DNA of 64,000 nt, from NCBI RefSeq assembly GCF_019799925.1, contig NZ_JABGCG010000005.1, positions 62,001 to 126,000 on the forward strand, read 5' to 3'. This document shows positions 30,575 through 39,743 of the stretch, one piece after another. The translations under genes were made by a program, and so were the position numbers. Source of the stretch: Blastococcus sp. CPCC 205250 (GTDB lineage Bacteria > Actinomycetota > Actinomycetes > Mycobacteriales > Geodermatophilaceae). Below the pieces are notes generated by a model. That model made no database searches. It was not told the DNA's origin and saw nothing but the letters and a program-made list of their open reading frames with translations. Position 1 is the first letter of the stretch. The number at the start of each line of letters is the position of its first letter.

Positions 30575-31336
30575 TCACTCCTCCGGCTCGACCTCCATCA
30601 CCGAGAACGCCGCCCCCCACGGGTCCGCGACGACGGCGAACCGCCCGAACTCCGTGTCCTCGGCGGGGTGCAGCACCGTCCCGCCCCGGGCCTCGACCGC
30701 GGCCACCGCGCCGTCGGTGGAGGCGACGGCGAAGCACACCGCCCAGCCCCGGGGCAGCCCCGGCTGGGCCGGCCCGAGACCGCCCAGCGGGCGCTCGCCG
30801 GTGGCGAAGATGGCGTAGCCGCCCATGTCCGGGATCTCGTCGAACCGGTGGCCGAACACCCGCGCGTAGAAGGCCTGCGCCGCGGCGAGGTCGTCGACGG
30901 CGGCCTCCTCCCAGGTCAGGGACCCGGGCTCGTTGAACACCCGGACGCCGGTGTGCTCGCCGGCCTGCCACAGGCCGAACCCGTGCCCCTCGGGGTCGCG
31001 GGCGATGGCCATGCTGCCCAGCGGGCCGACCTCCATGGGCTCGACGACCACGGTGCCGCCGGCCGCGCGGATCGCGGCGGCGCTCGCGTCGGCGTCGTCG
31101 GTGGCGAAGTAGACCGTCCAGCCCGGTGGGTCCACCGGGTTCGTCAGCGGCCCCATGCCGGCGGCCGGGTGGCCGTTGCGCAGCGCGTTCAGGTAGCCGC
31201 CGTACTCGGGGTCGCCGCCGGTGAACGACCAGCCGAACAGCGATCCGTAGAAGTCCTTCGCGGGGTCGGTCTCCGCGGCGCCGTAGTCGATCCAGCACGG
31301 CGTGCCGGGCGGCCACGGGGTGTCCCGTGTGGGCAT
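30575..31336 (-). CDS. VOC-fold (glyoxalase/bleomycin-resistance type) protein, two domains
   Basis: 253 residues from ATG 31336. Two VOC half-repeats are visible: TPCWIDYGAAETDPAKDFYGSLFGWSF at the start, and LTWEEAAVDDLAAAQAFYARVFGHRF near 130. Each ends in a D-P-x-G/A element (ARDPEGHGFGLWQ; VADPWGAAFSVMEVE). This resembles the mycobacterial 27-kDa antigen (Rv0577) group of soluble VOC proteins. Metal ligands are not fully conserved, so a dioxygenase or glyoxalase activity cannot be claimed. Confidence 0.85.
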   Translation of the reverse strand: MPTRDTPWPPGTPCWIDYGAAETDPAKDFYGSLFGWSFTGGDPEYGGYLNALRNGHPAAGMGPLTNPVDPPGWTVYFATDDADASAAAIRAAGGTVVVEPMEVGPLGSMAIARDPEGHGFGLWQAGEHTGVRVFNEPGSLTWEEAAVDDLAAAQAFYARVFGHRFDEIPDMGGYAIFATGERPLGGLGPAQPGLPRGWAVCFAVASTDGAVAAVEARGGTVLHPAEDTEFGRFAVVADPWGAAFSVMEVEPEE

Positions 31337-31409
31337 GGCTCCTCCTCCGGTGTGGGGGAGGTCACGGTCCCACCGGGCGCCGACAGAACCGGGCCCCCTC
31401 GCGCGCGGC

Positions 31410-33470
31410 TCAGAAGCGGCCGCCGCCGCTGCGCCGTCCGCCACCCCCGCCGCGCGAGCCGCCGCCCCCGCCGAAGCTGCCCCCGCTCCGCCTGCCGGAC
31501 CCGCCGAAGGAACCGCCCCGGCGGTGCCCGCCCCCGCCGCCGCCCCCGAAGAGGATGCCGCCGAGCACGAGACTGCCGAGATCCGGACCGCGCCCGTAGC
31601 CGGGACCGGCGAACCCGCCACCCCCGAAGCCGCCGCCGTACCCGCCTCCGCCATAGCCCCCGCCGCCGTAGCCCCCGCCGCCGTAGCCCGAGTTCCAGGA
31701 CGACATGTCGGACTGGGCCCGCTGCAGCGCCTGCTCGGCGAGGGCGTCGGCCTGCTGCGCCTCCTGCAGCGCGCTGACCGGGTCGGTGGGCGCCAGTCCG
31801 GTCGCCGCCTGCAGATGGCGCTCGGCCTCGGCCAGGCGGGTGCGGGCCTCGGGTCCGACGGCGCCGCGGCGGGTGGCGATGAAGTCACCGGCGGCGGCGA
31901 TGGTCGAGCGGGCGTTGAGCAGCGCCTGGTCCAGAGCGGCGGCTGCCCGGCGCGTCCGGGTCTGCGCGTCGCGGGCCACCGACAGGGCCTGCTCCAGCGC
32001 GATGTCGGCCTCCTCGAGCCGGCGCAGCGCGGTGAACGGGTCCGGCAGCGCGCCACCGGTCGCGGCCATCGCCTCGTCGGCGGCCACGATCGCGGCCTCG
32101 GCGCGGGCGATCTGCGGCTGCAGGCCGCTGCGGTCCCCCGACGCGACGAGCGCCCGGGCTTCGGCGAGGTCCTGCTCGGTGTCCGCCCGCGCGGCGGGGA
32201 TGCGCTGCACCGCCGCCTCGAGGTCGGTCGCGAGCCTGCCGATGGCGTCGAGCAGCTGACCGCTCTGGACGACGGCGTCCTCGGCCGCCCGGATGTCGCC
32301 GACCGCCGCGCCCGCCGCACCGGCGTCCAGCGCCGTCCGGGCCTCGGTGACCTCCTGCTGGGCCGCGGCCAGCCGGGCGCGGGCCTGCTCCAGGTTGTCC
32401 GCGACCGGTGCGATGGCGGCCGGCGCGAAGCGGCGCTGGAGCTCGGCCAGGCGCTGCGCGTCGGCCGGCATCCGGCCCTGCAGCGCGGTGATGCGCGGCC
32501 CCAGCGCCTCGAGGGCCTGCGGCGCGTTCTTCTCCAGGTCGCGCAGCTGGTCGAACTCCTCCGCCTGGGCGTCCAGGCGGGCGTCGGCGGCCGAGGTGAG
32601 CTGCAGCATCTCCGCGAGCATGGCGCGGGTGGTCGGCTCGTCCTCCGGGATCTCGTCGTCCAGCTGCTGGCGCAGCGTGAAGGCGCGGGTCAGCTCCTGC
32701 CGCGACTGCTCGAGCGCCTCGGCGAAGCCGGCCACGGCGTCCTGCCCGTACTGCAGACGGGCGAAGTCCAGGTCCAGCTGCGAGGTCTTGATGGCCTCGT
32801 CGAGCTCCAGCAGCGCGGTGCTGGCCTGGGCCTGCAACTGCTCGGTGGGCACGCCGGCGTGCGGGTCGGGCCGCTCCAGCCGCTTCACCTCGGGACCGGC
32901 GGCCTCGCGGTGCTTCCGGCGGGAGCGAGACACGAGATAGGCCCCGCCGCCCAGGGCCGCGATGCCGCCGACGACCGCGATCGTGCCCAGCCCGGTGCCG
33001 TCGCCGCCCCTGCTCTCGGCGACCCCGTCGACGAAGGCCTCGAGGCCCCCGCCCCAGTCGCCGTCCCGGAACTCCGGGTCGACGTTGGCCGCCGAGTAGT
33101 CGTCCAGCTCGGCCCGGTCCACGTCCGCGCTGGAGTCGAAGGAGTAGCCGTAGGCCCCCTCCTCCACGGCGACGGCGAAGACCGCGTCGTCGGCCCCCAG
33201 CCCCGAGCGCCCAGCCGTCTCGTCGGCCCAGGGACCGGAGTCCAGGCCGTCGAACGAGTCGACGAACACGACGAACAGCTGGATGCCCTCGCCGGTCTCC
33301 AGCTCGGTGATCGCGTCCTCGATCTGGGCCCGTTCCTCGGCCGACAGGAGGGCCACCCGGTCGTCCACCTGCCCGGCGACGTCGACGGGCGGCTCGGCCA
33401 GCGCGGCCGGTCCGGTCAGGACCACCGCCCCGGCGACGGCGAGGACGGCGCTGAACCGGCGGAGGACCAC
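31410..33470 (-). CDS. TPM-domain membrane protein with coiled coil and glycine-rich tail
   Basis: 686 residues. A signal peptide (1-26) is followed by a TPM (YgcG/DUF477-type) domain at about 28-160, with LLSAEERAQIEDAITELETGEGIQLFVVFVDSF and WADETAGRSGLGADDAVFAVAVEE. A transmembrane helix (GTIAVVGGIAALGGGAYLVS) ends in a basic anchor. Some 380 residues of Ala/Glu/Gln-rich helix (coiled coil, with many ARxxLxxAQ repeats) follow. A final 110 residues are almost all Gly, Tyr, Ser and Arg (GYGGGGYGGG repeats). The family is described as membrane-linked, in some cases phosphatase-like. A role in envelope assembly is plausible; the disordered tail suggests self-association. Confidence 0.8.
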   Translation of the reverse strand: MVLRRFSAVLAVAGAVVLTGPAALAEPPVDVAGQVDDRVALLSAEERAQIEDAITELETGEGIQLFVVFVDSFDGLDSGPWADETAGRSGLGADDAVFAVAVEEGAYGYSFDSSADVDRAELDDYSAANVDPEFRDGDWGGGLEAFVDGVAESRGGDGTGLGTIAVVGGIAALGGGAYLVSRSRRKHREAAGPEVKRLERPDPHAGVPTEQLQAQASTALLELDEAIKTSQLDLDFARLQYGQDAVAGFAEALEQSRQELTRAFTLRQQLDDEIPEDEPTTRAMLAEMLQLTSAADARLDAQAEEFDQLRDLEKNAPQALEALGPRITALQGRMPADAQRLAELQRRFAPAAIAPVADNLEQARARLAAAQQEVTEARTALDAGAAGAAVGDIRAAEDAVVQSGQLLDAIGRLATDLEAAVQRIPAARADTEQDLAEARALVASGDRSGLQPQIARAEAAIVAADEAMAATGGALPDPFTALRRLEEADIALEQALSVARDAQTRTRRAAAALDQALLNARSTIAAAGDFIATRRGAVGPEARTRLAEAERHLQAATGLAPTDPVSALQEAQQADALAEQALQRAQSDMSSWNSGYGGGGYGGGGYGGGGYGGGFGGGGFAGPGYGRGPDLGSLVLGGILFGGGGGGGHRRGGSFGGSGRRSGGSFGGGGGSRGGGGGRRSGGGRF

Positions 33471-33563
33471 GACCCGACCCTACCGACGACCGACGGTCTG
33501 GGACGGCCGCGAACGGGTAGGGGCGACGGCAGATACCGAGCACACGACCGAGTTGGAGACCAC

Positions 33564-33923
33564 ATGGCCACCGAGCCCGACCGCATCCCCGCCGCCGACC
33601 TGCCGCCGGGGTCCGTCCGCCGCGTGGGCGACTGGGCGGTGGGCAACCGCGGCGGCGCCTACTTCGCGGTGTCCCGCCGCTGCCGCCACCAACTGGCCGA
33701 CCTGTCGAAGGGCACCGTCGACGCCGAGGGCTGCCTGGTCTGCCCGTGGCACCAGGCCCGCTACGACGTCCGCACCGGCGAGATGGTCAGCGGCCCCAAG
33801 GGCGTGCTGGGCTACCACGGGCCCACGCCGGGGTACACGCAGCTCGTCCGCGGCTACGCGAAGTTCCTCAAGCTGCGGGTCCGGCGGGCCCTGCGCCGCG
33901 GCGACGACGTCGTCCTCGAGTGA
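33564..33923 (+). CDS. Small Rieske [2Fe-2S] protein
   Basis: 119 residues from ATG 33564. The Rieske cluster ligands are C40-R-H42 and C60-P-W-H63, with 17 residues between. Without a membrane anchor it is a soluble ferredoxin-like Rieske protein. The C-terminus is basic (KFLKLRVRRALRRG). Such standalone proteins serve as electron carriers to oxygenases or other redox enzymes, but no oxygenase is adjacent. Divergent from the TPM gene by 93 bases. Followed at once by a palindromic terminator. Confidence 0.88.
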   Translation: MATEPDRIPAADLPPGSVRRVGDWAVGNRGGAYFAVSRRCRHQLADLSKGTVDAEGCLVCPWHQARYDVRTGEMVSGPKGVLGYHGPTPGYTQLVRGYAKFLKLRVRRALRRGDDVVLE

Positions 33924-33925
33924 CC

Positions 33926-33962
33926 GGGTGCGTCAGCGCAGGGTCCCTGCGCTGACGCACCC
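33926..33962. terminator. Near-perfect palindromic terminator
   Basis: GGGTGCGTCAGCGCAGGG at 33926-33943, one central T, then its exact complement to 33962. The stem is 18 bases, with a one-base centre as DNA. It lies two bases after the Rieske stop and three before the ABC ATPase stop, so it serves both convergent transcripts. Confidence 0.85.
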
Positions 33963-33965
33963 CGC

Positions 33966-35669
33966 TCAGGTCAGCTGCCGCCAGGTGGCGCGGCGGGCCG
34001 CCTGCTCGTCGGGGTCGGGCACGGGCAGCGACGCGAGCAGCCGCTGGGTGTACGGGTGCTGCGGCGCGCCGAGCACCTGCGCCCCCGTGCCCTCCTCGAC
34101 CAGCTGCCCGCGGTAGAGCACCGCGATCCGGTCGGCCAGCAGGTCGACGACGGCGAGGTCGTGGCTGATGAACAGGCAGGCGAAGCCGAGCTCGCGCTGC
34201 AGCTCGTCGAACAGCTCGAGCACGCGCGCCTGCACCGACACGTCCAGCGCCGACGTCGGCTCGTCGGCGATCAGCAGCTCCGGGCCCAGGGCCAGCGCAC
34301 GGGCGAGGCTGGCCCGCTGCCGCTGACCGCCGGAGAGCTCGTGCGGGAAGCGGTCGCCGAAAGACCTCGGCAGCTGCACGGCCTCCAGCAGCTCGTCGAC
34401 CCGGCCGCGGGCCTCGTGCGCGTCCTTCGCCCGGCCGTGCACCACCAGCGGTTCGGCGACGGCCTGCGCGATCGTCAGCAGCGGGTTGAAGCTCGACGCC
34501 GGGTCCTGGAACACGAAGCCGACGCGCTCCCGCACCGGCCGGAAGCGCTTCTCCTTGACGCCGTTCATCTCGGTGCCCAGCACCGAGAGCGACCCGCCGG
34601 TGACCTTGGTCAGCCCAGCGATGGCCCGCCCGATCGTCGTCTTGCCGCTGCCGCTCTCGCCGACCAGCCCGAGCACCTCGCCCGGGCGGATGGCGAAGCT
34701 GACGCCGTCGACGGCGGTGAAGTCCGGCTTGCGCAGCCGGCCGGGGTAGACGATCCGCAGGTCGCGGGCCTCGACCACCGGCGTCGCCGACGCCCAGCCG
34801 GCCGGGCGGGCGGCCGCCCGCTCCTGGGTGCGCGCCAGCCCCTGTCCCAGCCGCGGGACCGAGCCGAGCAGCTGCCGGGTGTACTCCTCGCGCGGGGCGG
34901 AGAACAGCGTCCGGACGTCGGCCTGCTCGACCAGCTGCCCCTGGTACATGACCGCCACCCGGTCGGCCAGGTCGGCGACGACGCCCATGTTGTGGGTGAT
35001 CAGCACGATCGCGGTGCCGAACTCGTCGCGGCAGCGGCGCAGCAGGTCGAGGATCTCGGCCTGCACCGTGACGTCGAGGGCCGTCGTCGGCTCGTCGGCG
35101 ATGATCACGCCGGGGTCGAGGACCAGCGCCTGGGCGATCACGATGCGCTGCTTCTGCCCGCCGGAGAACTGGTGCGGGTAGTGGTCGATCCGCTTCTCCG
35201 GCTCGGGGATGCCGACCCGCCGGAGCACGTCGACCGCCTTGGCGCGGGCCTCGGCGCGGGAGTACCCGCCGTGGGCGCGCAGGCCCTCGACGATCTGCCA
35301 GCCCACCTTGTAGACCGGGTTGAGCGCGGTCGAGGGCTCCTGGAAGACCATCGCCGCGTCGCGCCCCCGGACGTCGCCGAGGTCGGAGCGACCGAGGGTG
35401 ACGACGTCGTGGCTGCTGCTGCCGTCCTTGCGGGTCAGCAGCACCGCCCCGCGGGTGGTCGCGGTCTCCGGCAGCAGCCCGAGGATGCTGCGGGCGGTCA
35501 CGGTCTTGCCGCTGCCGCTCTCCCCGACGATCGCCAGGACCTCGCCGGCGCGCACCTCCAGCGAGACGTCCTGGACGGCGACCACGCGGCCGGCGTCGGT
35601 GGCGAAGGTGACCGAGAGGTCCTGGATGCTGACGACGGGGCCCACCGGGGCCATCCGCTCCGTGCTCAT
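33966..35669 (-). CDS. Dipeptide/oligopeptide ABC transporter, fused ATPase (DppD-DppF type)
   Basis: 567 residues with two complete ATPase domains in tandem. Domain 1: GESGSGKTVTARSILG, LSVTFATDAG before it, QFSGGQKQRIVIAQALVLDPGVIIADEPTTALD. Domain 2: LVGESGSGKTTIGRAIAGL, HELSGGQRQRASLARALALGPELLIADEPTSALD. Both carry the oligopeptide transporter C-terminal extension (PREEYTRQLLGSVP; APQHPYTQRLLASLP). The two domains would pair to power the DppB/DppC permease. The start overlaps dppC by four bases. Last gene of the operon. Confidence 0.93.
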   Translation of the reverse strand: MSTERMAPVGPVVSIQDLSVTFATDAGRVVAVQDVSLEVRAGEVLAIVGESGSGKTVTARSILGLLPETATTRGAVLLTRKDGSSSHDVVTLGRSDLGDVRGRDAAMVFQEPSTALNPVYKVGWQIVEGLRAHGGYSRAEARAKAVDVLRRVGIPEPEKRIDHYPHQFSGGQKQRIVIAQALVLDPGVIIADEPTTALDVTVQAEILDLLRRCRDEFGTAIVLITHNMGVVADLADRVAVMYQGQLVEQADVRTLFSAPREEYTRQLLGSVPRLGQGLARTQERAAARPAGWASATPVVEARDLRIVYPGRLRKPDFTAVDGVSFAIRPGEVLGLVGESGSGKTTIGRAIAGLTKVTGGSLSVLGTEMNGVKEKRFRPVRERVGFVFQDPASSFNPLLTIAQAVAEPLVVHGRAKDAHEARGRVDELLEAVQLPRSFGDRFPHELSGGQRQRASLARALALGPELLIADEPTSALDVSVQARVLELFDELQRELGFACLFISHDLAVVDLLADRIAVLYRGQLVEEGTGAQVLGAPQHPYTQRLLASLPVPDPDEQAARRATWRQLT

Positions 35670-36700
35670 GACGCCCCCTCGATCCCCGCCAGACCGGCCG
35701 GACCCGCACCGAGCGGACCGCCGGGCACCACCGTGACCTCACCGGTCTCGCCGGCGTCGGCCGCCCGCCGGCTGCGCAGCCGCGGGTCGGCCAGGTCGTT
35801 GAGACTCTCCCCGACCAGGGTCAGGCCGAGCACGACCCACACGATCGCGATGCCGGGGAAGATCGAGGTCCACCAGATGCCGCTGGTGACGTCCGACAGC
35901 GCCCGGTTGAGGTCGAAGCCCCACTCGGCGGCCGCGGTCGGCTCGATGCCGAAGCCGAGGAAGCCCAGGCCGGCGAGGGTGAGGATCGCCTCCGAGGCGT
36001 TCAGCGTGAGGATCAGCGGCAGCGTGCGCGTGGCGTTGCGCAGCACGTGCCGGGTCATGATCCGCCAGTGGCTGGCGCCGATGACCTTGGCGGACTCCAC
36101 GTAGGCCTCGGCCTTGATCCGCACCGTCTCCGCGCGGATGACGCGGAAGTACTGCGGGATGTAGATGACCGTGATCGAGATGGCCGCGGCGAGGATGCCG
36201 CCCCACAGGCTGGACTGCCCGCCGCTGATCACGATGGCCATGACGATCGCCAGCAGCAGGGTCGGGAAGGCGTAGACCGCGTCGCAGACGACGACGAGCA
36301 CCCGGTCCAGCCAGCCGCCGAAGTAGCCCGACAGCAGGCCGAGCAGCACGCCGAGGAACAGCGAGAGCACGATCGCCACGACGATCACGGCCAGCGCCGT
36401 GCGCGTGCCGTAGATGACGCGGGAGAGCACGTCGTAACCGCCGACCGTGGTGCCGAGCCAGTGGTCGCCCGACGGCGACTGCTGCGCCCCGAAGGGCCCG
36501 TCGGCGTCGCGGAGCTGGTTGTAGCCGTAGGGCGCCAGCAGGTCGGCCAGCGCCGCCGTCAGCAGGAAGACCCCGGTGAGCACCAGCCCGGCGACGAGCA
36601 TGCCGCGCTGCAGGCCGACGGCCTGCCGGAGCTGCCGGACGACGGGCAGGCCGCGGCGTCGCCGGGCCGGGGTCGGGGTCGGGGTCGCGGTGGTGGCCAT
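35666..36700 (-). CDS. Dipeptide/oligopeptide ABC transporter permease, DppC type
   Basis: 344 residues from ATG 36700. Six membrane helices are predicted. The N-terminal OppC region includes LADLLAPYGYNQ and HWLGTTVGGYDVLSRVIYGTRTAL. The EAA loop (EAYVESAKVIGASHWRIMTRHVLRN) contacts the ATPase. It shares one base with the dppB stop (TGATG) and four with the ATPase gene. Partner of the upstream DppB-type permease in one transporter. Confidence 0.93.
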   Translation of the reverse strand: MATTATPTPTPARRRRGLPVVRQLRQAVGLQRGMLVAGLVLTGVFLLTAALADLLAPYGYNQLRDADGPFGAQQSPSGDHWLGTTVGGYDVLSRVIYGTRTALAVIVVAIVLSLFLGVLLGLLSGYFGGWLDRVLVVVCDAVYAFPTLLLAIVMAIVISGGQSSLWGGILAAAISITVIYIPQYFRVIRAETVRIKAEAYVESAKVIGASHWRIMTRHVLRNATRTLPLILTLNASEAILTLAGLGFLGFGIEPTAAAEWGFDLNRALSDVTSGIWWTSIFPGIAIVWVVLGLTLVGESLNDLADPRLRSRRAADAGETGEVTVVPGGPLGAGPAGLAGIEGAS

Positions 36701-37803
36701 CAGTACCTCACCCGGGGGTCGATGAGCGCGGCGATGACGTCGACGACGAAGTTGGTGACGGCGACGACGACCGCCAGCAGCACCACCAGCCCCTGGACGG
36801 CGACGAAGTCTCGGGCCTGCAGGTACTCCGAGAGCTGGAAGCCCAGGCCCCGCCACTCGAAGGTCGTCTCGGTGAGCACCGCGCCGCCGAGCAGCAGCGC
36901 GACCTGCAGGCCGATGACGGTGACGATCGGGATGAGCGCCGGCCGGTAGGCGTGCTTGCGCAGCAGCCGGCGCTCGCTGACCCCGCGGGAGCGGGCCGCC
37001 TCGACGTAGCCCATGCCGAGCGTGCCGATGACGTTGGTGCGGACCAGCCGGAGGAACACCCCGGCCGTCAGCAGCCCGAGCGCCACGGCCGGGAGGACGG
37101 CGTGCTCGAGCACGTCCTGCACGACCTCGCCGTTGCCGGTCTTGATCGCGTCGATCAGGTAGATGCCCGTCGGGTTCTCCACCGAGGTCTGGATGAGGAT
37201 CTCGCTGCGGGTGGAGGCGCGGCCGGATGCGGGCAGCCAGCCCAGCCCGCTGGAGAAGACGAGCTTCAGGACCATGCCGGCGAAGAACACCGGGGTCGCG
37301 TAGCAGAGGATCGCGAAGACCCGCAGGACGGCGTCGGGCCAGCGGTCGCGGGCGTAGGCGGCGAACCGGCCCAGCGGGATGCCGACGAGGAACGCGACGA
37401 CGAGCGCGTAGAAGGCCAGCTCGAGGGTGGCGGTGCCGAAGTCGGCGAGCACCTCGGTGACCGGCTGGTTGGTCGACAGCGTGGTGCCGAAGTCCAGGCG
37501 GACGAGCTGGCCCAGGTACTCCAGGTACTGCGTGAACAGGGGCCGGTCGTAGCCGGCCGCGGCGACCCGCTCGGCGAGCTCCGCGGGGCCGAGGCGGCCG
37601 CCCAGCGCGGCGGTGATCGGGTCACCGGTGGTGCGCATCAGGAAGAAGACCGTCGTCACCAGGACGAAGATCGTGGGGAAGATCAGCAGGAACCGGACCG
37701 CGATGTAGCTGCCCAGCCCGCCGCTGCGGCGCCGGCGCGGCGGTGGCGCGGCCTCGGGTACGGCGGCCGGCTCGCCGGTCAGCTCGGTGGTCGTGGTGGT
37801 CAT
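36700..37803 (-). CDS. Dipeptide/oligopeptide ABC transporter permease, DppB type
   Basis: 367 residues. After a disordered Pro/Arg-rich start come six helices, with the DppB features FLLIFPTIFVLVTTVFFLMRTTGDP and FGTTLSTNQPVTEVL. The EAA loop is MGYVEAARSRGVSERRLLRKHAYRPALIPIVTVIG. It extends about 25 residues longer than average at the N-terminus. Separated from the binding-protein gene upstream by a 113-base gap with a strong hairpin. Confidence 0.93.
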   Translation of the reverse strand: MTTTTTELTGEPAAVPEAAPPPRRRRSGGLGSYIAVRFLLIFPTIFVLVTTVFFLMRTTGDPITAALGGRLGPAELAERVAAAGYDRPLFTQYLEYLGQLVRLDFGTTLSTNQPVTEVLADFGTATLELAFYALVVAFLVGIPLGRFAAYARDRWPDAVLRVFAILCYATPVFFAGMVLKLVFSSGLGWLPASGRASTRSEILIQTSVENPTGIYLIDAIKTGNGEVVQDVLEHAVLPAVALGLLTAGVFLRLVRTNVIGTLGMGYVEAARSRGVSERRLLRKHAYRPALIPIVTVIGLQVALLLGGAVLTETTFEWRGLGFQLSEYLQARDFVAVQGLVVLLAVVVAVTNFVVDVIAALIDPRVRY

Positions 37804-37860
37804 GTCTCCTGCTCGTACTCGGCTGTCCTACCGGCTCCGGGACCGGCCGCACATGGGGAG

Positions 37861-37896
37861 GCCCCGGGTGGTCACCGTGGGGAGACCACCCGGGGC
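37861..37896. terminator. Hairpin between the binding-protein and permease genes
   Basis: GCCCCGGGTGGTC at 37861-37873 and its exact complement at 37884-37896 with a 10-base loop. It follows the binding-protein gene and precedes dppB on the same strand. Hairpins here usually stabilise the upstream mRNA or partly terminate it, giving excess binding protein over permease. That function is inferred. Confidence 0.7.
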
Positions 37897-37916
37897 CGGG
37901 TACCGCTGGGGAGCCG

Positions 37917-39566
37917 TCAGGCCCGCTCGAGGGCGCCGTAGCGGAACTTGAACGACGCGTCGAGGGTGTCCTCGGCGCCGGTCACACCCGTGCGGACGAC
38001 GGCGATCTGCGCGCCCTGCAGGTACGGCAGGGTCGACAGGTCACCGGCGACCACGTCCTGGATCTGCTCGATCATGGCCGTGCGCTGCGCCGGGTCCGGC
38101 GTGCTCAGCTGCTGCAGGATCATCTCGTTGACCTGCGGGTTGTCGTAGTGGTTGCTGAGGAAGTTCTCCGTGGTGAAGAACGGCGTCAGGTAGTTGTCGG
38201 CGTCGGAGTAGTCCGGGAACCAGCCCAGCTGGTAGGCCGGGTAGACGTCCTCGGTGCGCTGCTCGGAGTACTGCGTCCACTCGGTGGTCTGCAGGTCGAC
38301 GGTGAACAGCCCCGTCGACTCCAGCTGGTCCTTGATGAGCGCGTACTCGTCACCGGAGGACGGGCCGTAGTGGTCGTTGGAGTACTGCAGCGACAGCTGC
38401 ACCGGCGTCTGCACGCCGGCGGCCTGCAGGACCTGGGCCGCCGCGTCGGCGTCCGGGCCGCCCTGACCGTCGCCGTAGAGCTCCTGCAGCGACTGGGTGG
38501 CGCCGGTCAGGCCGTCGGGGACGTAGGAGTACAGCGGCGTGTACGTGCCCTTGTAGACCTGCTCGGCGATCTCCTCGCGGTCGAGCAGGTGCGCCATCGC
38601 CTGGCGGACGGCGAGCGCCCGGGCCGGGTCGGCCTCCGGCGTCGTCGCGCCGTAGGGCTGGGTGTTGAAGTTGAAGACGATGTAGCGGATCTCGCCGCCG
38701 GGGCCGTCCACGACCTCGACGTCGTCGTTGCCGCGCAGGTCCTCGACGTCGGTGGCCGACAGGCTGCGGTAGGCGACGTCGACGGCGCCCTCCTCGACGT
38801 CCAGCTTCAGGTTCGAGGACTCGGCGTAGTAGCGGACGTTGATCGTGTCCGTCTTCGGCGCGCCCAGCATGCCCTGGTAGTCGGGGTTCGCCTCGTAGGA
38901 GATGAGGTCGTTGATCTCGTAGCTGGTGATGACGTACGGACCGGCGAAGGCGTTGCCCTCGACGATGTCGTCGTCGGGGGTCAGCGAGTCGGCCGAGAAG
39001 ACCTCCTCGTCGACGATCGGCCCGACCGGGCTGGACAGCACCTGCGGGAAGGTCTGGTCGTCGGGGTTGGTCAGGTTGAACACGACGGTGGTGTCGTCGG
39101 GCGCCTCGACGCTGTCGAGATTGGCCAGCAGGGAGGACGGGCCGTTCTCGTCGGCGATCGCGACCTGCCGGTCGAACGAGAACTTCACGTCCGAGGAGGT
39201 GAGCTCGTTGCCGTTGGCGAAGGTGAGGCCCGACTTCAGCGTGACCGTGTACTGGGTCGGCGCGGTGAACTCGGCCGACTCGGCGATGTCGGGCTCGACC
39301 TCGGGGCTGCCCAGCGGGGTGTTGAGCAGGAACGGGTAGACCTGGTTCATCACGGCGAAGGAGCCGTTGTCGTACGAGCCGGCGGGGTCGATCGTCGTGA
39401 TCTTGTCCGTCGTGCCGATGATCAGCGCGTCGCCGCCACCGGAGCCGCCGCCGGACCCGCCGTCGTCGTCACCACCACCACCACACGCCGACAGCGCCAG
39501 AGCCGTCACCGCGATGCCTGCCGTGGCCGCGCGCATGCGCCGGCCACTGCTTCCCAGGGGGGTCAT
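37917..39566 (-). CDS. Extracellular solute-binding lipoprotein, family 5 (peptide/nickel type)
   Basis: 549 residues. A signal sequence with lipobox LSAC ends at C28, followed by a Gly/Asp-rich linker. The SBP family 5 body carries NQVYPFLLNTPLGSPEVEPDIAESAEF, a YTVTLKSGLTFANGNELTSSDVKFSFDR motif and DYPNYLTPF-like late segments (DADNYLTPFFTTENF). It binds short peptides or other solutes at the cell surface and delivers them to the DppBCDF proteins encoded downstream. It is the first gene of the operon. The exact ligand is not readable. Confidence 0.93.
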   Translation of the reverse strand: MTPLGSSGRRMRAATAGIAVTALALSACGGGGDDDGGSGGGSGGGDALIIGTTDKITTIDPAGSYDNGSFAVMNQVYPFLLNTPLGSPEVEPDIAESAEFTAPTQYTVTLKSGLTFANGNELTSSDVKFSFDRQVAIADENGPSSLLANLDSVEAPDDTTVVFNLTNPDDQTFPQVLSSPVGPIVDEEVFSADSLTPDDDIVEGNAFAGPYVITSYEINDLISYEANPDYQGMLGAPKTDTINVRYYAESSNLKLDVEEGAVDVAYRSLSATDVEDLRGNDDVEVVDGPGGEIRYIVFNFNTQPYGATTPEADPARALAVRQAMAHLLDREEIAEQVYKGTYTPLYSYVPDGLTGATQSLQELYGDGQGGPDADAAAQVLQAAGVQTPVQLSLQYSNDHYGPSSGDEYALIKDQLESTGLFTVDLQTTEWTQYSEQRTEDVYPAYQLGWFPDYSDADNYLTPFFTTENFLSNHYDNPQVNEMILQQLSTPDPAQRTAMIEQIQDVVAGDLSTLPYLQGAQIAVVRTGVTGAEDTLDASFKFRYGALERA

Positions 39567-39743
39567 CCACTACCTCGATCTCGGTTGTGACGGGTCGCCG
39601 CCGGGGGAACGGCCGCACGAACGTCACGCAAACAGTGCCTGCCGATGAGTAGCACAACCGTCCCACCATGCGGGAAGAGTGCGTCCCCGATGGTTACCCG
39701 ACCGTGACGGCACCGGACCGGTCCCGACCCACGCCGGCCACCG

